NCBI GenBank assembly: GCA_965208745.1
Contig: CBDBPN010000004.1
Location: 3,720,001 to 3,784,000, forward strand
DNA length: 64,000 nt
Source: VXNE01 sp965208745
GTDB lineage: Bacteria > Pseudomonadota > Gammaproteobacteria > Pseudomonadales > Azotimanducaceae
Reading direction: 5' to 3'
Below the pieces are notes generated by a model. The model was not told the DNA's origin, did no database searches, and saw only the letters and a program-made list of their open reading frames with translations. Position numbers and translations under genes: made by a program. Positions within the stretch are counted from its first letter, which is position 1. Each line of letters opens with the position of its first letter. Shown piece by piece: positions 10,185 through 18,689 of the stretch.

Positions 10185-11766
10185 GTTTTCCAATGAGATT
10201 ATGAGCCTGAAGGTGGCACGGACGCGGGGGAGCGCGGACTGCCGGTTCGGACGTGCGAGTGTGTTGGCATCTTAGGCGGCGCACGGGGCATGCGGCAACG
10301 CCCGGGTTTGGCGCTTGCGGGCACGTTGGTGAGTGGGTTCCCAGGAACGGGCGACGACGCCTGATGCGCGCCGCCCGCTTTTGTGGCGGGCGGGCGGCGC
10401 GCCGAGCACCGATCCTCGATTCGGGCAACGGGGAGCTTGAGGGAGAGCGTCACGCCGCCGAGACGTTGGCTTGGGCGACAGTGTGGAGCAGGTTGTCGCG
10501 GGCGCGGTTCGCCTGGCGGTTCGCCTCGAGGTCGGACATCGCGAGGGCGACGCTGTCGAGTTCGGCGAAGGTCACACCGGGCTTGAGGAAGCGCTCGGCG
10601 TCCAGCAGCGACTTGAGCTTCTCGTAGGGCGTCGCGACATCCTGGCGGCGGTAGCGTCGGCGCACCTTGCCCTTGCCGTCGCGGACCTCGGTGGCGAACA
10701 GGCATGGGTGGTGATAGTTCAGGTACGGCGTCAGCACGTCCCTGGCGAAGGTGTTGACCTGAGGCGCGAAGCGCTGCGGGATATGGTCGTGGCCGAACCA
10801 CTTGCGCACCACGCTGGCATTCTTGCCCTCGACCAGGGCGTTGTCGTTGGAGTGCCGCGCGCGCGACTTCGTGAAGTTCGGCACGTGCAGCTTGTTGAGC
10901 AGGGCGGCAACGGTGTGGTTGACGTACTCGGAACCGTTGTCGGCGTGGAAGCCGACCACCACGAACGGCAACGTGATCAGCATCTCCTCCAGCACCGGAA
11001 CCAGGAACGCCTCGGAGATCGCGGCCACGGCGCCGAGGTGCTCGAACTGGGTGACCTCATCGATCAGGTTGATGTGGTAGACGCCCTTGACGCGGTCGCG
11101 GTCACCCTGGTGCACGGTGTCCACGCGCATGTGGCCGGGCTTGCCGTCGGGCTCCGGTCGTCGCCGTTCGCCGATCCGCACCGTCGTCGGCCGCGTGTGC
11201 TGGAAGGTCGTGCGCCGCGTGCGGTGGGTCTGCGACCGCCGCAGGTTGTACAGGTGTGACGGGGACAGTCGCGACAGGCGCTCGAAGCGCGCATCGCCGA
11301 ACACCTCGTACTCCCGGCGCAGCACCGCGCACGTTGCGGGACCGCAGAGCTGGCCGCCGATCTCGTCGGCCTCGGCCAGCAGGCGGATGTCCGCCGCCGT
11401 GTACACCCGCGCGAACGGCCGCCCGCTGTTCGCCCCGCGACGGTCCTCGACCCGCCCCGTCGCCCGGTACTGGCCGATCAGACGCGTCACCTGGGCGCGC
11501 GACAGCCCCGTCGCCTTGCCGAGGAACTCGCGCACCGTGCCCTTGCCGCCACGGCCCAGCGCATCGTAATCCAGACGCACCAGCGTGCGGCGCACGAACC
11601 CGTACGCCTCCGCCCGGTCCAGCGGCCTGAAGTCCACTGCCCCATTGCCGTCGAGAAAGTCCCTGATCTGCTCCAGCGAGTGGAGCCGTTCGGTCCGAAG
11701 CGTCACGATCATCCTCCGAATGATCGTCCGAACCGAACGCCTCAGGCTCACCTAGCGTTGGAAAAC
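10185..11766 (-). mobile_element. DDE/rve insertion sequence with GTTTTCCAA ends and doubled right end
   Basis: The left end is GTTTTCCAATGAGATTATGA from 10185. The right end, on the other strand from 11766, is GTTTTCCAACGCTAGGTGAG; both continue GAGCCTGA. A second right-end-like copy (GTTGTCCAACGCTATGTGAG on the minus strand) lies at 11778-11801, only 11 bp further out. About 260 bp between the transposase stop and the left end are noncoding and recur as a solo fragment at 27076-27312. Confidence 0.75.
10450..11712 (-). CDS. Integrase-core (rve) DDE transposase
   Basis: About 420 residues. I place the start at the ATG at 11712. GGAGG lies directly upstream, so the GTG two codons later has better spacing; the longer frame begins inside the terminal repeat. 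The N-terminal half has helix-turn-helix character (LSRAQVTRLIGQYRATG). The catalytic core has MRVDTVHQGD (first Asp), VGFHADNGSEYVN (second Asp) and SNDNALVEGKN (Glu). The tail YRRQDVATPYEKLKSL is typical of this group of IS integrases. It appears intact. A subfamily would need comparison with ISfinder. Confidence 0.85.
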   Translation of the reverse strand: MIVTLRTERLHSLEQIRDFLDGNGAVDFRPLDRAEAYGFVRRTLVRLDYDALGRGGKGTVREFLGKATGLSRAQVTRLIGQYRATGRVEDRRGANSGRPFARVYTAADIRLLAEADEIGGQLCGPATCAVLRREYEVFGDARFERLSRLSPSHLYNLRRSQTHRTRRTTFQHTRPTTVRIGERRRPEPDGKPGHMRVDTVHQGDRDRVKGVYHINLIDEVTQFEHLGAVAAISEAFLVPVLEEMLITLPFVVVGFHADNGSEYVNHTVAALLNKLHVPNFTKSRARHSNDNALVEGKNASVVRKWFGHDHIPQRFAPQVNTFARDVLTPYLNYHHPCLFATEVRDGKGKVRRRYRRQDVATPYEKLKSLLDAERFLKPGVTFAELDSVALAMSDLEANRQANRARDNLLHTVAQANVSAA

Positions 11767-11866
11767 CGGAGCCCCGTCAGGCTCACATAGCGTTGGACAA
11801 CTCTACGACACGACAAAGCGCACGGCCTTTTGGTAGGATATTGATAACGCCAGAGGGGGAACCGAC

Positions 11867-12049
11867 ATGGCCAAGCCGAAGCCCCGCCGCATCGACCTGA
11901 TGCCCGACCACTACCAGCCGACGAAGGCCGAGATGGAGGAGGACATCAGCCTCGACACCACACCCGACAGGCTGGCGAAAGCTGTGCTCCAGCCGGTCGA
12001 AGTCCAACGCCAGAGCATCCCCGAGCACAAGGCTCGGCGGGCTGGATAG
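11867..12049 (+). CDS. Small hypothetical protein with TPDRLAKA motif (first gene of a bicistron)
   Basis: A 60-residue charged protein, MAKPKPRRIDLMPDHY..., contains TTPDRLAKAVLQPVEV. The ATG at 11867 is preceded by GAGGGGGAACC, a good ribosome-binding site, and an AT-rich promoter-like stretch (TAGGATATTGATAA). Another small frame at 38849-39130 shares TTPDRLAKA, so this is a small family in this genome. It is followed after 6 nt by a 56-residue membrane protein. The function is unknown; an antitoxin-like or regulatory partner is conceivable but not shown. Confidence 0.7.
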   Translation: MAKPKPRRIDLMPDHYQPTKAEMEEDISLDTTPDRLAKAVLQPVEVQRQSIPEHKARRAG

Positions 12050-12055
12050 CGTCAC

Positions 12056-12226
12056 ATGGACTGGTCGGGCGAGTTCATCGCAATCATCGCGGTGGGCGTC
12101 GCGATCCTCGGCTTCCTCTGGAACCTCCATCGGGACATGTCCGATCTTCGCGAGCGCATGGCGCGACTAGAAGGCTCCGTGGATGTCCTCGCCAAAATCT
12201 TGACGAACGGGCACCCGGCCTCGTGA
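12056..12226 (+). CDS. 56-residue single-pass membrane micro-protein with short coiled coil
   Basis: The frame MDWSGEFIAIIAVGVAILGF... has an N-terminal transmembrane helix (residues about 5-22). A short amphipathic stretch (LHRDMSDLRERMARLEGSVD) follows, ending in LTNGHPAS and a TGA at 12224-12226. It starts 6 nt after the stop of the 60-residue gene, implying co-translation. The TM-then-RERMARLEG layout is common in small membrane proteins of unknown role. It is a candidate toxin-like or scaffold partner of the upstream protein. Confidence 0.65.
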   Translation: MDWSGEFIAIIAVGVAILGFLWNLHRDMSDLRERMARLEGSVDVLAKILTNGHPAS

Positions 12227-12727
12227 CGCTTCGGCACTATTCGATATAGTTCCCCTTTTTTTGCCTGCGTGAAATGGGCGCCCGAGAGACTCAGGAGGCG
12301 GGGCCCGGAGGCAGGCTGCAAGGCGCAAAAGCCAGCCAGGCTTTGGCACTGTGTCCTGACTCCAAGACGTTGCGAAGTCCCGAAAGAAAGGGGTGAGCTG
12401 CGAGATGGCCCAGGAAATCCATCCCCGGCACGGCAGTCGTCAAGGTGTGCGCCGGACCGTTCGAAGGCCCCCCACGGAGTGCCTTGGGGGGTCGGGGCCG
12501 GCGCTCTCGGCTACAGGCGGCTCGCGCTGGCGAAACTGCAGGGGGTTAGAGACAGGCAACCGGATTTCGTCCGTCTTTGCCCTGACGCTCCTCTTGGCGA
12601 GAGTCGACATCGGCGTGAGGGCTGCCGGCGTGCCGTGGTCCCAAGCCGGTAGCGTGGGCGTAGCCGAACTGGGTGGGTTCCCCGCCGGGGGCGTCGCGGT
12701 TCGGGCTCCACCGGAAGCCGAGCCGGG
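12227..12727. other. 500-bp region without a convincing gene; possible structured RNA
   Basis: The 112-codon plus-strand frame at 12393-12731 has no signal, domain or credible composition, so I do not call it. The segment begins with an AT-rich stretch (TTCGATATAGTTCCCCTTTT). It contains a stem candidate (GGCCCCCC ... GGGGGGTC around 12466-12495) and several GC-rich dyads. A noncoding RNA or element remnant is possible; I recognise none. Confidence 0.3.
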
Positions 12728-13192
12728 TTAGCGTTGCGGGATACGGTCGGCCAGCTCCTGGGCCAGGGTCTGCGCTTGGGAGATCTGCTCAGGACTCATA
12801 GCTACGGCCAGATTGTCTCGAACGTTCCCGGCGTCGGGGTCGCCACCCGCAGCGCCAAGTTCGAGCCAGGCGTACGCCCGCACATGGTCGACCGGCACTC
12901 CCTCCCCCAGGATGTGCTGTAGAGCCACGTTGAGTTGTGCCTTGGGATGTCCCTGCTCGGCCGCCAGGCGATACCACCGGACGGCCTCTGCGTCATCCTC
13001 CGGCACGCCCTGGCCCGTATCGTACAAACTGCCCAGGAGCAACTGTGCGCGGGCGTCTCCCTGCTCCCCGATCTGGAGGACTGCGTCTACCATGGCTTCC
13101 GGCATCACGTTGCCATCTTGTGGCTCGGCGGCGAACGCCGACCCGACGCTGGTGCTTGCGACTGCGAGGGCGGTGCGAAAGAGGTAGGCCAT
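12728..13192 (-). CDS. Secreted Sel1-repeat protein
   Basis: 154 residues from the ATG at 13192, with a CGGAG-like ribosome-binding site upstream. A signal peptide (LFRTALAVASTSVGSAFA) is followed by two to three Sel1/TPR-like repeats: ARAQLLLGSLYDTGQGVPED, AVRWYRLAAEQGHPKAQ, and a third ending in GGDPDAGNVRDNLA. Sel1 repeats are protein-interaction scaffolds, and this short periplasmic form probably binds a partner. I chose this start rather than the longer frame to 13504 because the signal peptide begins here and an AT-rich promoter-like AATAATAG lies just upstream. Confidence 0.8.
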   Translation of the reverse strand: MAYLFRTALAVASTSVGSAFAAEPQDGNVMPEAMVDAVLQIGEQGDARAQLLLGSLYDTGQGVPEDDAEAVRWYRLAAEQGHPKAQLNVALQHILGEGVPVDHVRAYAWLELGAAGGDPDAGNVRDNLAVAMSPEQISQAQTLAQELADRIPQR

Positions 13193-13516
13193 GCGTGCTC
13201 CGGTGTGAACGTTGGACGCTCTATTATTGGCGACAGGAGAGGGGGTATCTTTGGGTGCCGGAGTGTGACCAGGCAGGCCCTGTAGCGTCAAGAGCGGGGA
13301 GCCGTCCGCGCGTTGTCCGCGCGTTTCGGGACACAGAGCGAGAGTCGCGGTAGGGACGGACATCCCTTGGTGCAGACCACGGGAGAGGGGTGACGGATGT
13401 GAGCGACGACGTGATGTGTCAGGGTTAGCGGGTGGCTGTGCGCACGGGGGGTCGTGTAAGACGACCTCGGTAGTCGAGCGTTCGAATGGGGTAGTCGGAC
13501 ACACGGCAGGATGAGG
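13193..13516. other. Intergenic region between Sel1 gene and IS256 element
   Basis: No gene supported. It contains the probable Sel1 promoter near 13213-13240 (AATAATAG on the minus strand) and a short direct repeat GTCCGCGCGTT near 13305-13325. The rest shows nothing recognisable. Confidence 0.4.
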
Positions 13517-15036
13517 CTGTCAGATTTTCCGTGTCACGGGCCATAGCATGAGTCCGGGAAGGAGGACCGAGCATGGCGAGAGAGACACGAGAGGGTGGAA
13601 GGATCAGCGAGGCGTTGCTGGATGAGCTGTTGGCGGGCCAGGACGCGGCCGAGGTGTTCCGCGACGGCAGTCTGATCGACGATCTGAAGAAGGCGGTTGC
13701 GGAACGGGCGCTGGATGCGGAGATGGATGCGCATCTGGAGGCCGAGCAGGCAGCGGACAACCGCCGCAACGGGCACAACCGCAAGCGCGTCCTGACGGAC
13801 GACGGCGCGCTCGATCCGGAGGTGCCGCGCGACCGGGCGGGGCGCTTCGAGCCGCAGCTGGTGGAGAAGTGCGCACGGCGGTTGCCGGGCTTCGACGACA
13901 AGGTGATCTCGATGTGCGCGCGCGGCATGACGACGCGCGAGATCCGCGGTCACGTCGCGGAGTTGTACGGCGTGACGGTGTCGGCGGAGCTGATCTCGAA
14001 GGTCACCGACGCGGTGCTGGACGAGGTTGCCGAGTGGCAGTCGCGGCCGCTGGAGGAGGTCTACGCGATCGTCTACTTCGACGCGGTGCGGGTGAAGATC
14101 CGTGACGAGGGGCTGGTGCGCAACAAGGCGGTGTGCCTGGCGATCGGCGTGACCTTCGCCGGCCGCAAGGAGGTGCTGGGTCTGTGGATCGAGCAGACCG
14201 AGGGGGCGAAGTTCTGGCTGTCCGTGATGAACGAGTTCAGGGCGCGCGGCGTGGCGGACGTCCTGATCGCGGTGGTGGACGGTCTGAAGGGCTTTCCGGA
14301 CGCCATCGAGGCGGTGTTTCCGCAGGCCACGGTTCAGACCTGCATCGTGCATCTGATCCGGCGCTCGCTGGCCTACGCGTCGTACCAGGAGCGGCGACCG
14401 CTGGCGGCGGCGCTCAAGACCGTCTATCGGGCGCCGACGGAGACGGCCGCGGCGCAGGCCCTGGATGCCTTCGAGGCCGGTCCGTGGGGCGAGAAGTACC
14501 CGGCCATCGTGAAGAGCTGGCGCAGCGCCTGGGAGCATGTGGTGCCGTTCCTGGCGTTCTCGCAGCCGATCCGGCGGGCGATCCACACGACCAACGCGAT
14601 CGAGAGCCTGAACAGCACGGTGCGTCGGGCGGTGCGCACGCGCGGGCACTTCCCGAACGACCGCGCGGCGACCAAGCTGATCCACCTGGCGCCGCGGCGC
14701 CTGAAGCACGGTTGGCGGGCGCCGCCGCAGTACTGGCACCAAGTGCGTCCCGAGTTCGCGATCCGCTTCGGCGAGCGCTTCGTGGTGGATGCCTCGTGAT
14801 CGGGCCCCGCGATTCCCACCGCCTGTCCACCGGCGCTCTACTGTTTCGGGGGACCGCGCCCGTGGACAGCCCGTGGAAATCGCTCCGTGCCCCGGTTCGG
14901 CGTCCGAACTCAACCGGCGCTCGGGGACCCGGATCGAGCAAGGCCGGCCCGAATGGTAAAATGGGTCAGAGCGTCGGGAGAGAGTCGGACCAATCGGGTC
15001 CGGCACGAAACGGCCCTGACACGGAATTTCTGACAC
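13517..15036 (+). mobile_element. IS256-family insertion sequence with matching ends
   Basis: The left end reads CTGTCAGATTTTCCGTGTCA and continues CGGGCC. The right end, on the minus strand from 15036, reads GTGTCAGAAATTCCGTGTCA and continues GGGCCG. This GTGTCAxAATTCCGTGT pattern is the usual IS256 terminus. The exact end base could be off by one or two, and I see no clear 8-9 bp duplication. On the right it abuts a truncated IS3 remnant. Confidence 0.75.
13573..14799 (+). CDS. IS256-family (Mutator-type) transposase
   Basis: A complete 408-residue transposase, ATG at 13573 after GGAAGGAGGACCGAGC. N-terminal LLDELLAGQDAAEVFRDGSL and LIDDLKKAVAERALDAEMD match the family. The central domain contains VYAIVYFDAVRVKIRD (first Asp region), VVDGLKGFPDAIEAVFP (second Asp) and QTCIVHLIRRSL. 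The C-terminal part has HTTNAIESLNSTVRRAVRTR, where the Glu of the DDE triad sits. Nothing is broken, so it may be mobile. Confidence 0.92.
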   Translation: MARETREGGRISEALLDELLAGQDAAEVFRDGSLIDDLKKAVAERALDAEMDAHLEAEQAADNRRNGHNRKRVLTDDGALDPEVPRDRAGRFEPQLVEKCARRLPGFDDKVISMCARGMTTREIRGHVAELYGVTVSAELISKVTDAVLDEVAEWQSRPLEEVYAIVYFDAVRVKIRDEGLVRNKAVCLAIGVTFAGRKEVLGLWIEQTEGAKFWLSVMNEFRARGVADVLIAVVDGLKGFPDAIEAVFPQATVQTCIVHLIRRSLAYASYQERRPLAAALKTVYRAPTETAAAQALDAFEAGPWGEKYPAIVKSWRSAWEHVVPFLAFSQPIRRAIHTTNAIESLNSTVRRAVRTRGHFPNDRAATKLIHLAPRRLKHGWRAPPQYWHQVRPEFAIRFGERFVVDAS

Positions 15037-15149
15037 TCCTCCTGAGGACGAGCGTCCGCTCGCGTCCGCTGCATGAGCTTGCTTCCACGCTGGGAATCGA
15101 CGTATAAGGCCGACCGCATGTCGGAGAAGTACGGATCCGAGCGTCCACC

Positions 15150-15585
15150 CCGCACGACGCTACGAGAGTCCGTTCCGCCCATAGGTGCCGCGCCGCAGCC
15201 ACGCGTAGTAACCGCTGCTCCAGACCCCCAGCACCCGGCACATCGTCGCCACCCGGTGGTCGGTCTGGTTCGCCTTCACGAGCGCGAAGATCTCGCCGGC
15301 ACCGTGTCGGTCTCCCGGGCGAACCAGACCGCGGCCTTTTCTGGAATCTCGCGCTCCTCGCGCAACCGCGGGTTCTCCCGCCGCAGGTGCCGCAGCTCGT
15401 CGCGCTCCACCGCCGTCAGGCCGTCCGAGCGGCGCCCCTCGTCAAGGTTCGCCTGCCGCACCCAGTTGCGGATCGCCTGCGCCGAGCACTCGAACTCTCC
15501 CGCGACAGCTCCTCCGCCTGCGACCCGTGCGTGCCAACTCCACGATCTGCCGCCGGTACTCCGGTGCGTATCGCCTCGTCGTCAT
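15150..15585 (-). pseudogene. IS3-family OrfA/OrfB remnant
   Basis: MTTRRYAPEYRRQIVELART at 15585 is a typical IS3 OrfA start. A frameshift follows, then RQANLDEGRRSDGLTAVERD, LRHLRRENPRLREE and the KAAVWFARET end. A further frame encodes the OrfB start (IFALVKANQTDHRVATM, CRVLGVWSSGYYAWLRRG) before a stop near 15168. The catalytic part is absent; the remnant is cut close to the IS256 right end. Confidence 0.75.
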
Positions 15586-15650
15586 CTGGACACCTCCTGA
15601 CCACGGTCTCAGGGCGTCCACAAAGCGGGTCAACTGCAGGACGCAGCTCG

Positions 15651-15783
15651 CGAGATCGCCCGCGAAACCGACCGCACGGAGAACACGATACGCTGGACGC
15701 TGAAGAAGGCGTTCGCCAAGACCGACTCGGCACGTCAGGCGGACCTCGTCCGGCTGGTGATGCAGTTGCCGCCGCGGGCGTAG
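15651..15783 (+). pseudogene. Solo LuxR-type HTH fragment
   Basis: About 44 codons encode REIARETDRTENTIRWTLKK and AFAKTDSARQADLVRLVMQL before a TAG at 15781. This is nearly the same as the HTH end of the remnant at 8371-8938 and lacks the rest of the domain. The upstream boundary coincides with the IS3 remnant, so it was probably brought or trapped by transposition. Confidence 0.7.
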
Positions 15784-16099
15784 GGCCCCAAGGGGCCGGC
15801 CAAGCGCGTCCGGCCTGGCGGGGAGCGCGGGCGTCGCCCCTAAGGACAGATGACTCAGTCGCGGTCCCCATCGCGCACGTACCCGTGCGCGGGATAGCCG
15901 CACGACACCGGGGCGATGCCGTGGCGCCGCACCTCCGCGCAGGTTTCGCCGAGCGGCTTCGTTGGCGGCTTTGCGACCCTTCGGCGGCACGGCCTCCATT
16001 GCTCATACAGCCACCCGAACGCGTCATCGCGAATGCGAGGTTGCTGGCGACCCGAACGGTGCGACAATGCACCGATGAAACGCTCTTCTGGGGCTAACG

Positions 16100-17386
16100 A
16101 TGCTTGAGCGTCTGGCGCTCGATAACGTCGGGCCGGCACGCGAGATGCAGCTTGAGTTCGCGCCTCGTGTGAACCTGATCACCGGGGACAATGGACTCGG
16201 GAAGAGCTTCCTGCTGGATCTCGCATGGTGGGCGCTGACGCGGCGGTGGCCAAGGGACGTGAATCAGCAGATGACGTCCGGCTACCCGGCCCGGCCGCGC
16301 GATTCCGACAGAGCGGCCAGGATCGAGGTTGGCTTGCGTGGGAAAACCGGCCCGGGTGACCACGAGGCCGAGTATTCCAGTTCGAATCAGGCGTGGTCGT
16401 TTGGCAAGGGTCGGCCGCCGATGCCGGGGCTGGTGATCTACGCCCATGCTGACGGCTCGTTCTCGGTCTGGGACCCGGCACGAAACTACTGGGACGAGTT
16501 GGAGCGCCTGCCTGCCTACGTCCTCACGGAAGCTCAGGTATGGGACGGTCTCACGCACACCGTGAACGGGCGCGTGATCCCGTTGTGCAACGGGTTGCTC
16601 TCCGACTGGTCGGCATGGATCCGTGCGAACGACGACAACGCCGCGCACATGGAAACCGCATTGACGGCCCTGTCTCCAGCCGAGGGTCTGGGGCAGGTGA
16701 TCAGGCCCGGCCAACCCGCTCGACTGTCGGTCGACGACGCTCGGGACATTCCCTGCATCGAGACGGAGTACGCGGGGCAAGTCCCCATCCTGCATGCCTC
16801 CTCCGGAGTGCGACGCGCAGTGGCGTTGGCGTACATGTTGACGTGGGCCTGGAGCGAGCATCGGATTGCGGCCAGGCTGCGTAGGGACGCAACCACCGAC
16901 CAGATCGTGATGCTGGTTGATGGGCTGGAGAGCCACCTCCACCCGCGATGGCAGCGATCGATGCTTCGGGCTCTGCGGGATCTCGGATCGTCGCTTCTGC
17001 GCAGCGCACAGTGTCAGTTGGTGGTTTCGACGCACTCCCCGCTGGTACTCGCCTCCGCCGAGCCGTGGTTCGATCCCGAATGTGATGCCTGGTTCGATCT
17101 CGACCTGGAGGGGGAGCCTCCCGAACCGGTGCTCCGGCGGCGGATCTTCACCGCGCGGGGCACGACCGGGGGCTGGCTGACCAGCGAGGCCTTCGATCTG
17201 CAGACCGATCGGAGCATCGAGGCGGAGCGTGCCTATCTGGCTGCGATGGACCTCCTGAAGCAGGAAGCCCCGGCCCTCAGGGACGTAATGCGCGTGCATC
17301 AGCAACTCGTCGCGACCTTCCCTGATGTCGACCGGTTCTGGGTGCGGTGGAACGCCTTTGTGGAGGAGCGGGGCGGGGAGCCGTGA
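16100..17386 (+). CDS. AAA/ABC-type ATPase of a two-gene ATPase-HNH system (Septu PtuA-like)
   Basis: 428 residues of the OLD/RecF-like AAA class. Walker A is GDNGLGKS at residues 29-36. A signature-like ASSGVRRAVALAYM is near residue 236. Walker B is VMLVDGLESHLHP around D274, and the H-loop is VVSTHSPLVLAS. In related ATPases the Walker B reads DEPExHLHP. Here the residue after the Asp is Gly, and a Glu occurs only two positions later, so catalysis may be altered. The gene overlaps the following HNH gene through GTGA, so both products are made together. This pairing matches the Septu (PtuA/PtuB) anti-phage arrangement. The assignment comes from architecture, not a search. Confidence 0.82.
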   Translation: MLERLALDNVGPAREMQLEFAPRVNLITGDNGLGKSFLLDLAWWALTRRWPRDVNQQMTSGYPARPRDSDRAARIEVGLRGKTGPGDHEAEYSSSNQAWSFGKGRPPMPGLVIYAHADGSFSVWDPARNYWDELERLPAYVLTEAQVWDGLTHTVNGRVIPLCNGLLSDWSAWIRANDDNAAHMETALTALSPAEGLGQVIRPGQPARLSVDDARDIPCIETEYAGQVPILHASSGVRRAVALAYMLTWAWSEHRIAARLRRDATTDQIVMLVDGLESHLHPRWQRSMLRALRDLGSSLLRSAQCQLVVSTHSPLVLASAEPWFDPECDAWFDLDLEGEPPEPVLRRRIFTARGTTGGWLTSEAFDLQTDRSIEAERAYLAAMDLLKQEAPALRDVMRVHQQLVATFPDVDRFWVRWNAFVEERGGEP

Positions 17387-18003
17387 TTCGGGTCAGCCCA
17401 GCGCCAGAGCCCGAGTCGTTCGATCGTCGGGTCCGTCAACCGGGACTCCGGGCGCTGGAGCGCCTGGCGGAAGACCAAGGGGGATTGATGGATGCCGTTC
17501 CGCCGCGAGAGATGCCGACTTACTGGCGCCACGCGCTGCCCGATCTGCTGGAAGGCTATGAGCGAGTCTGCGCGTACCTGTGCCTCCGCATTCCGCGAGG
17601 GACCGGGGCGCCAAGCACCGATCACATGGTGCCGAAGTCCACCGCGTGGCAACACGTGTACGAGTGGAGCAACTACAGATTGGCCTGTGCTCTCATGAAC
17701 TCGCGCAAGGGCGTGTCGGCATCGGTACTGGATCCGTTCGATGTCGAGGACGGATGGTTCGTGCTCGAGGCGGTGGGATTCCAGGTGTTCGCGGCGTCGG
17801 GGCTCCCCGACCCGGTCACCGATGCCGTTCACCAGACCATCGACCTGCTTCGACTCAACGACCAGACGTGTCGGGACGCAAGGGCCGAACACGCCGAGGA
17901 GTACTGGAGCGGAGAAGTCTCTTTCGGCTACCTCACCCGCCATGCCCCATTTGTCGCGCGGGAACTCCGTCGGCTGAACAGGCTGAACCCACAGGACGGA
18001 TGA
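17383..18003 (+). CDS. HNH-type endonuclease partner of the ATPase (Septu PtuB-like)
   Basis: 206 residues from the GTG at 17383, which overlaps the ATPase stop (GTGA) and fixes the start. The central HNH-like core runs from APSTDHMVPKS (D80 H81) through WSNYRLACALMNSRKG; this matches the DH ... N ... NxxKG pattern of HNH nucleases of the PtuB/TIGR02646 type. The usual flanking zinc CxxC pairs are not evident. A C-terminal helical region (VTDAVHQTIDLLRLNDQTCR) follows. It probably cuts nucleic acid when released or activated by the ATPase. It could also be a standalone HNH paired with a different ATPase class. Confidence 0.8.
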   Translation: MIRVSPAPEPESFDRRVRQPGLRALERLAEDQGGLMDAVPPREMPTYWRHALPDLLEGYERVCAYLCLRIPRGTGAPSTDHMVPKSTAWQHVYEWSNYRLACALMNSRKGVSASVLDPFDVEDGWFVLEAVGFQVFAASGLPDPVTDAVHQTIDLLRLNDQTCRDARAEHAEEYWSGEVSFGYLTRHAPFVARELRRLNRLNPQDG

Positions 18004-18223
18004 CGCCATGCCCGGATCGACGAGTCGCCTCGCAACGTCGTCCGGATGCTGGAACGCGGCGCCGAGCATGAACTCAAGGTCGGCCCGCGTCGATAACGCG
18101 CACGTCAGCGTGGCCGTGACCGCCCTGGCGCGCTCCCGTGGATCAGGGTGCCGCGGGAAGCGCCTCCTCGGGCTGCCGACTGTCGTCTGGCACCTCCGGC
18201 GTGGGGTCGTGGGCGATGTCGCC

Positions 18224-18583
18224 GACGTTCTGCTCAGGCGCAACGAGGTTTCCGACATCTCCTCACTCTCGGGGCTGACCGAACTGACCTATATGTCGCT
18301 CAGCGGTGGCAACTCCGTCTCGGACGTCTCTCCCTTGACGGGCTGACACGTTTTGACGGGGTTGGGGCTGAGCGGCAACAGCCTCTCGGACGTCACTGCG
18401 CTCCGACCCCTGTCTCGACCCCGTTGGCTGCACCTGACAGGTAACGCGGTCTCTGACATCGGGTCCGTGGTTACCCTGGGACGGCTGGTGTGGGTGAGCC
18501 TCTACGCTAATCCGCTCGACGACACTGCCTTGTACACCCACATTCCCGCTATGCGCGAACGTGGAGTGGTCGTGCACCACTGA
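18224..18583 (+). pseudogene. Leucine-rich-repeat protein remnant with in-frame stop
   Basis: The frame contains RRNEVSDISSLSGLTELTYM, then SVSDVSPLTG and a TGA at 18344-18346. The same frame resumes with LTGLGLSGNSLSDVTALRPL, GNAVSDIGSVVTLGRLVWV and a typical LRR C-cap (NPLDDTALYTHIPAMRERGV). Repeats resemble those of the two large LRR proteins. The N terminus is missing and the stop breaks the frame. Confidence 0.7.
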
Positions 18584-18689
18584 GCACGTCGGCACCTGGC
18601 TAGCTAGTCCCGGCACTGTTGGTCGACCGGCCCCACTGGCTCCGCGGGCTTCGAAAGGACGGGCGGGCACTGTTGGCCGGGGGACGTTT

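Noticed and set aside
12393..12731. 112-codon plus-strand frame after the micro-protein bicistron
   Set aside because: No ribosome-binding site, no domain, and low-complexity composition typical of a frame open by GC bias.
15855..16139. 94-codon minus-strand frame overlapping the ATPase start
   Set aside because: Some segments look protein-like, but there is no start signal and it overlaps the ATPase gene; not supportable.
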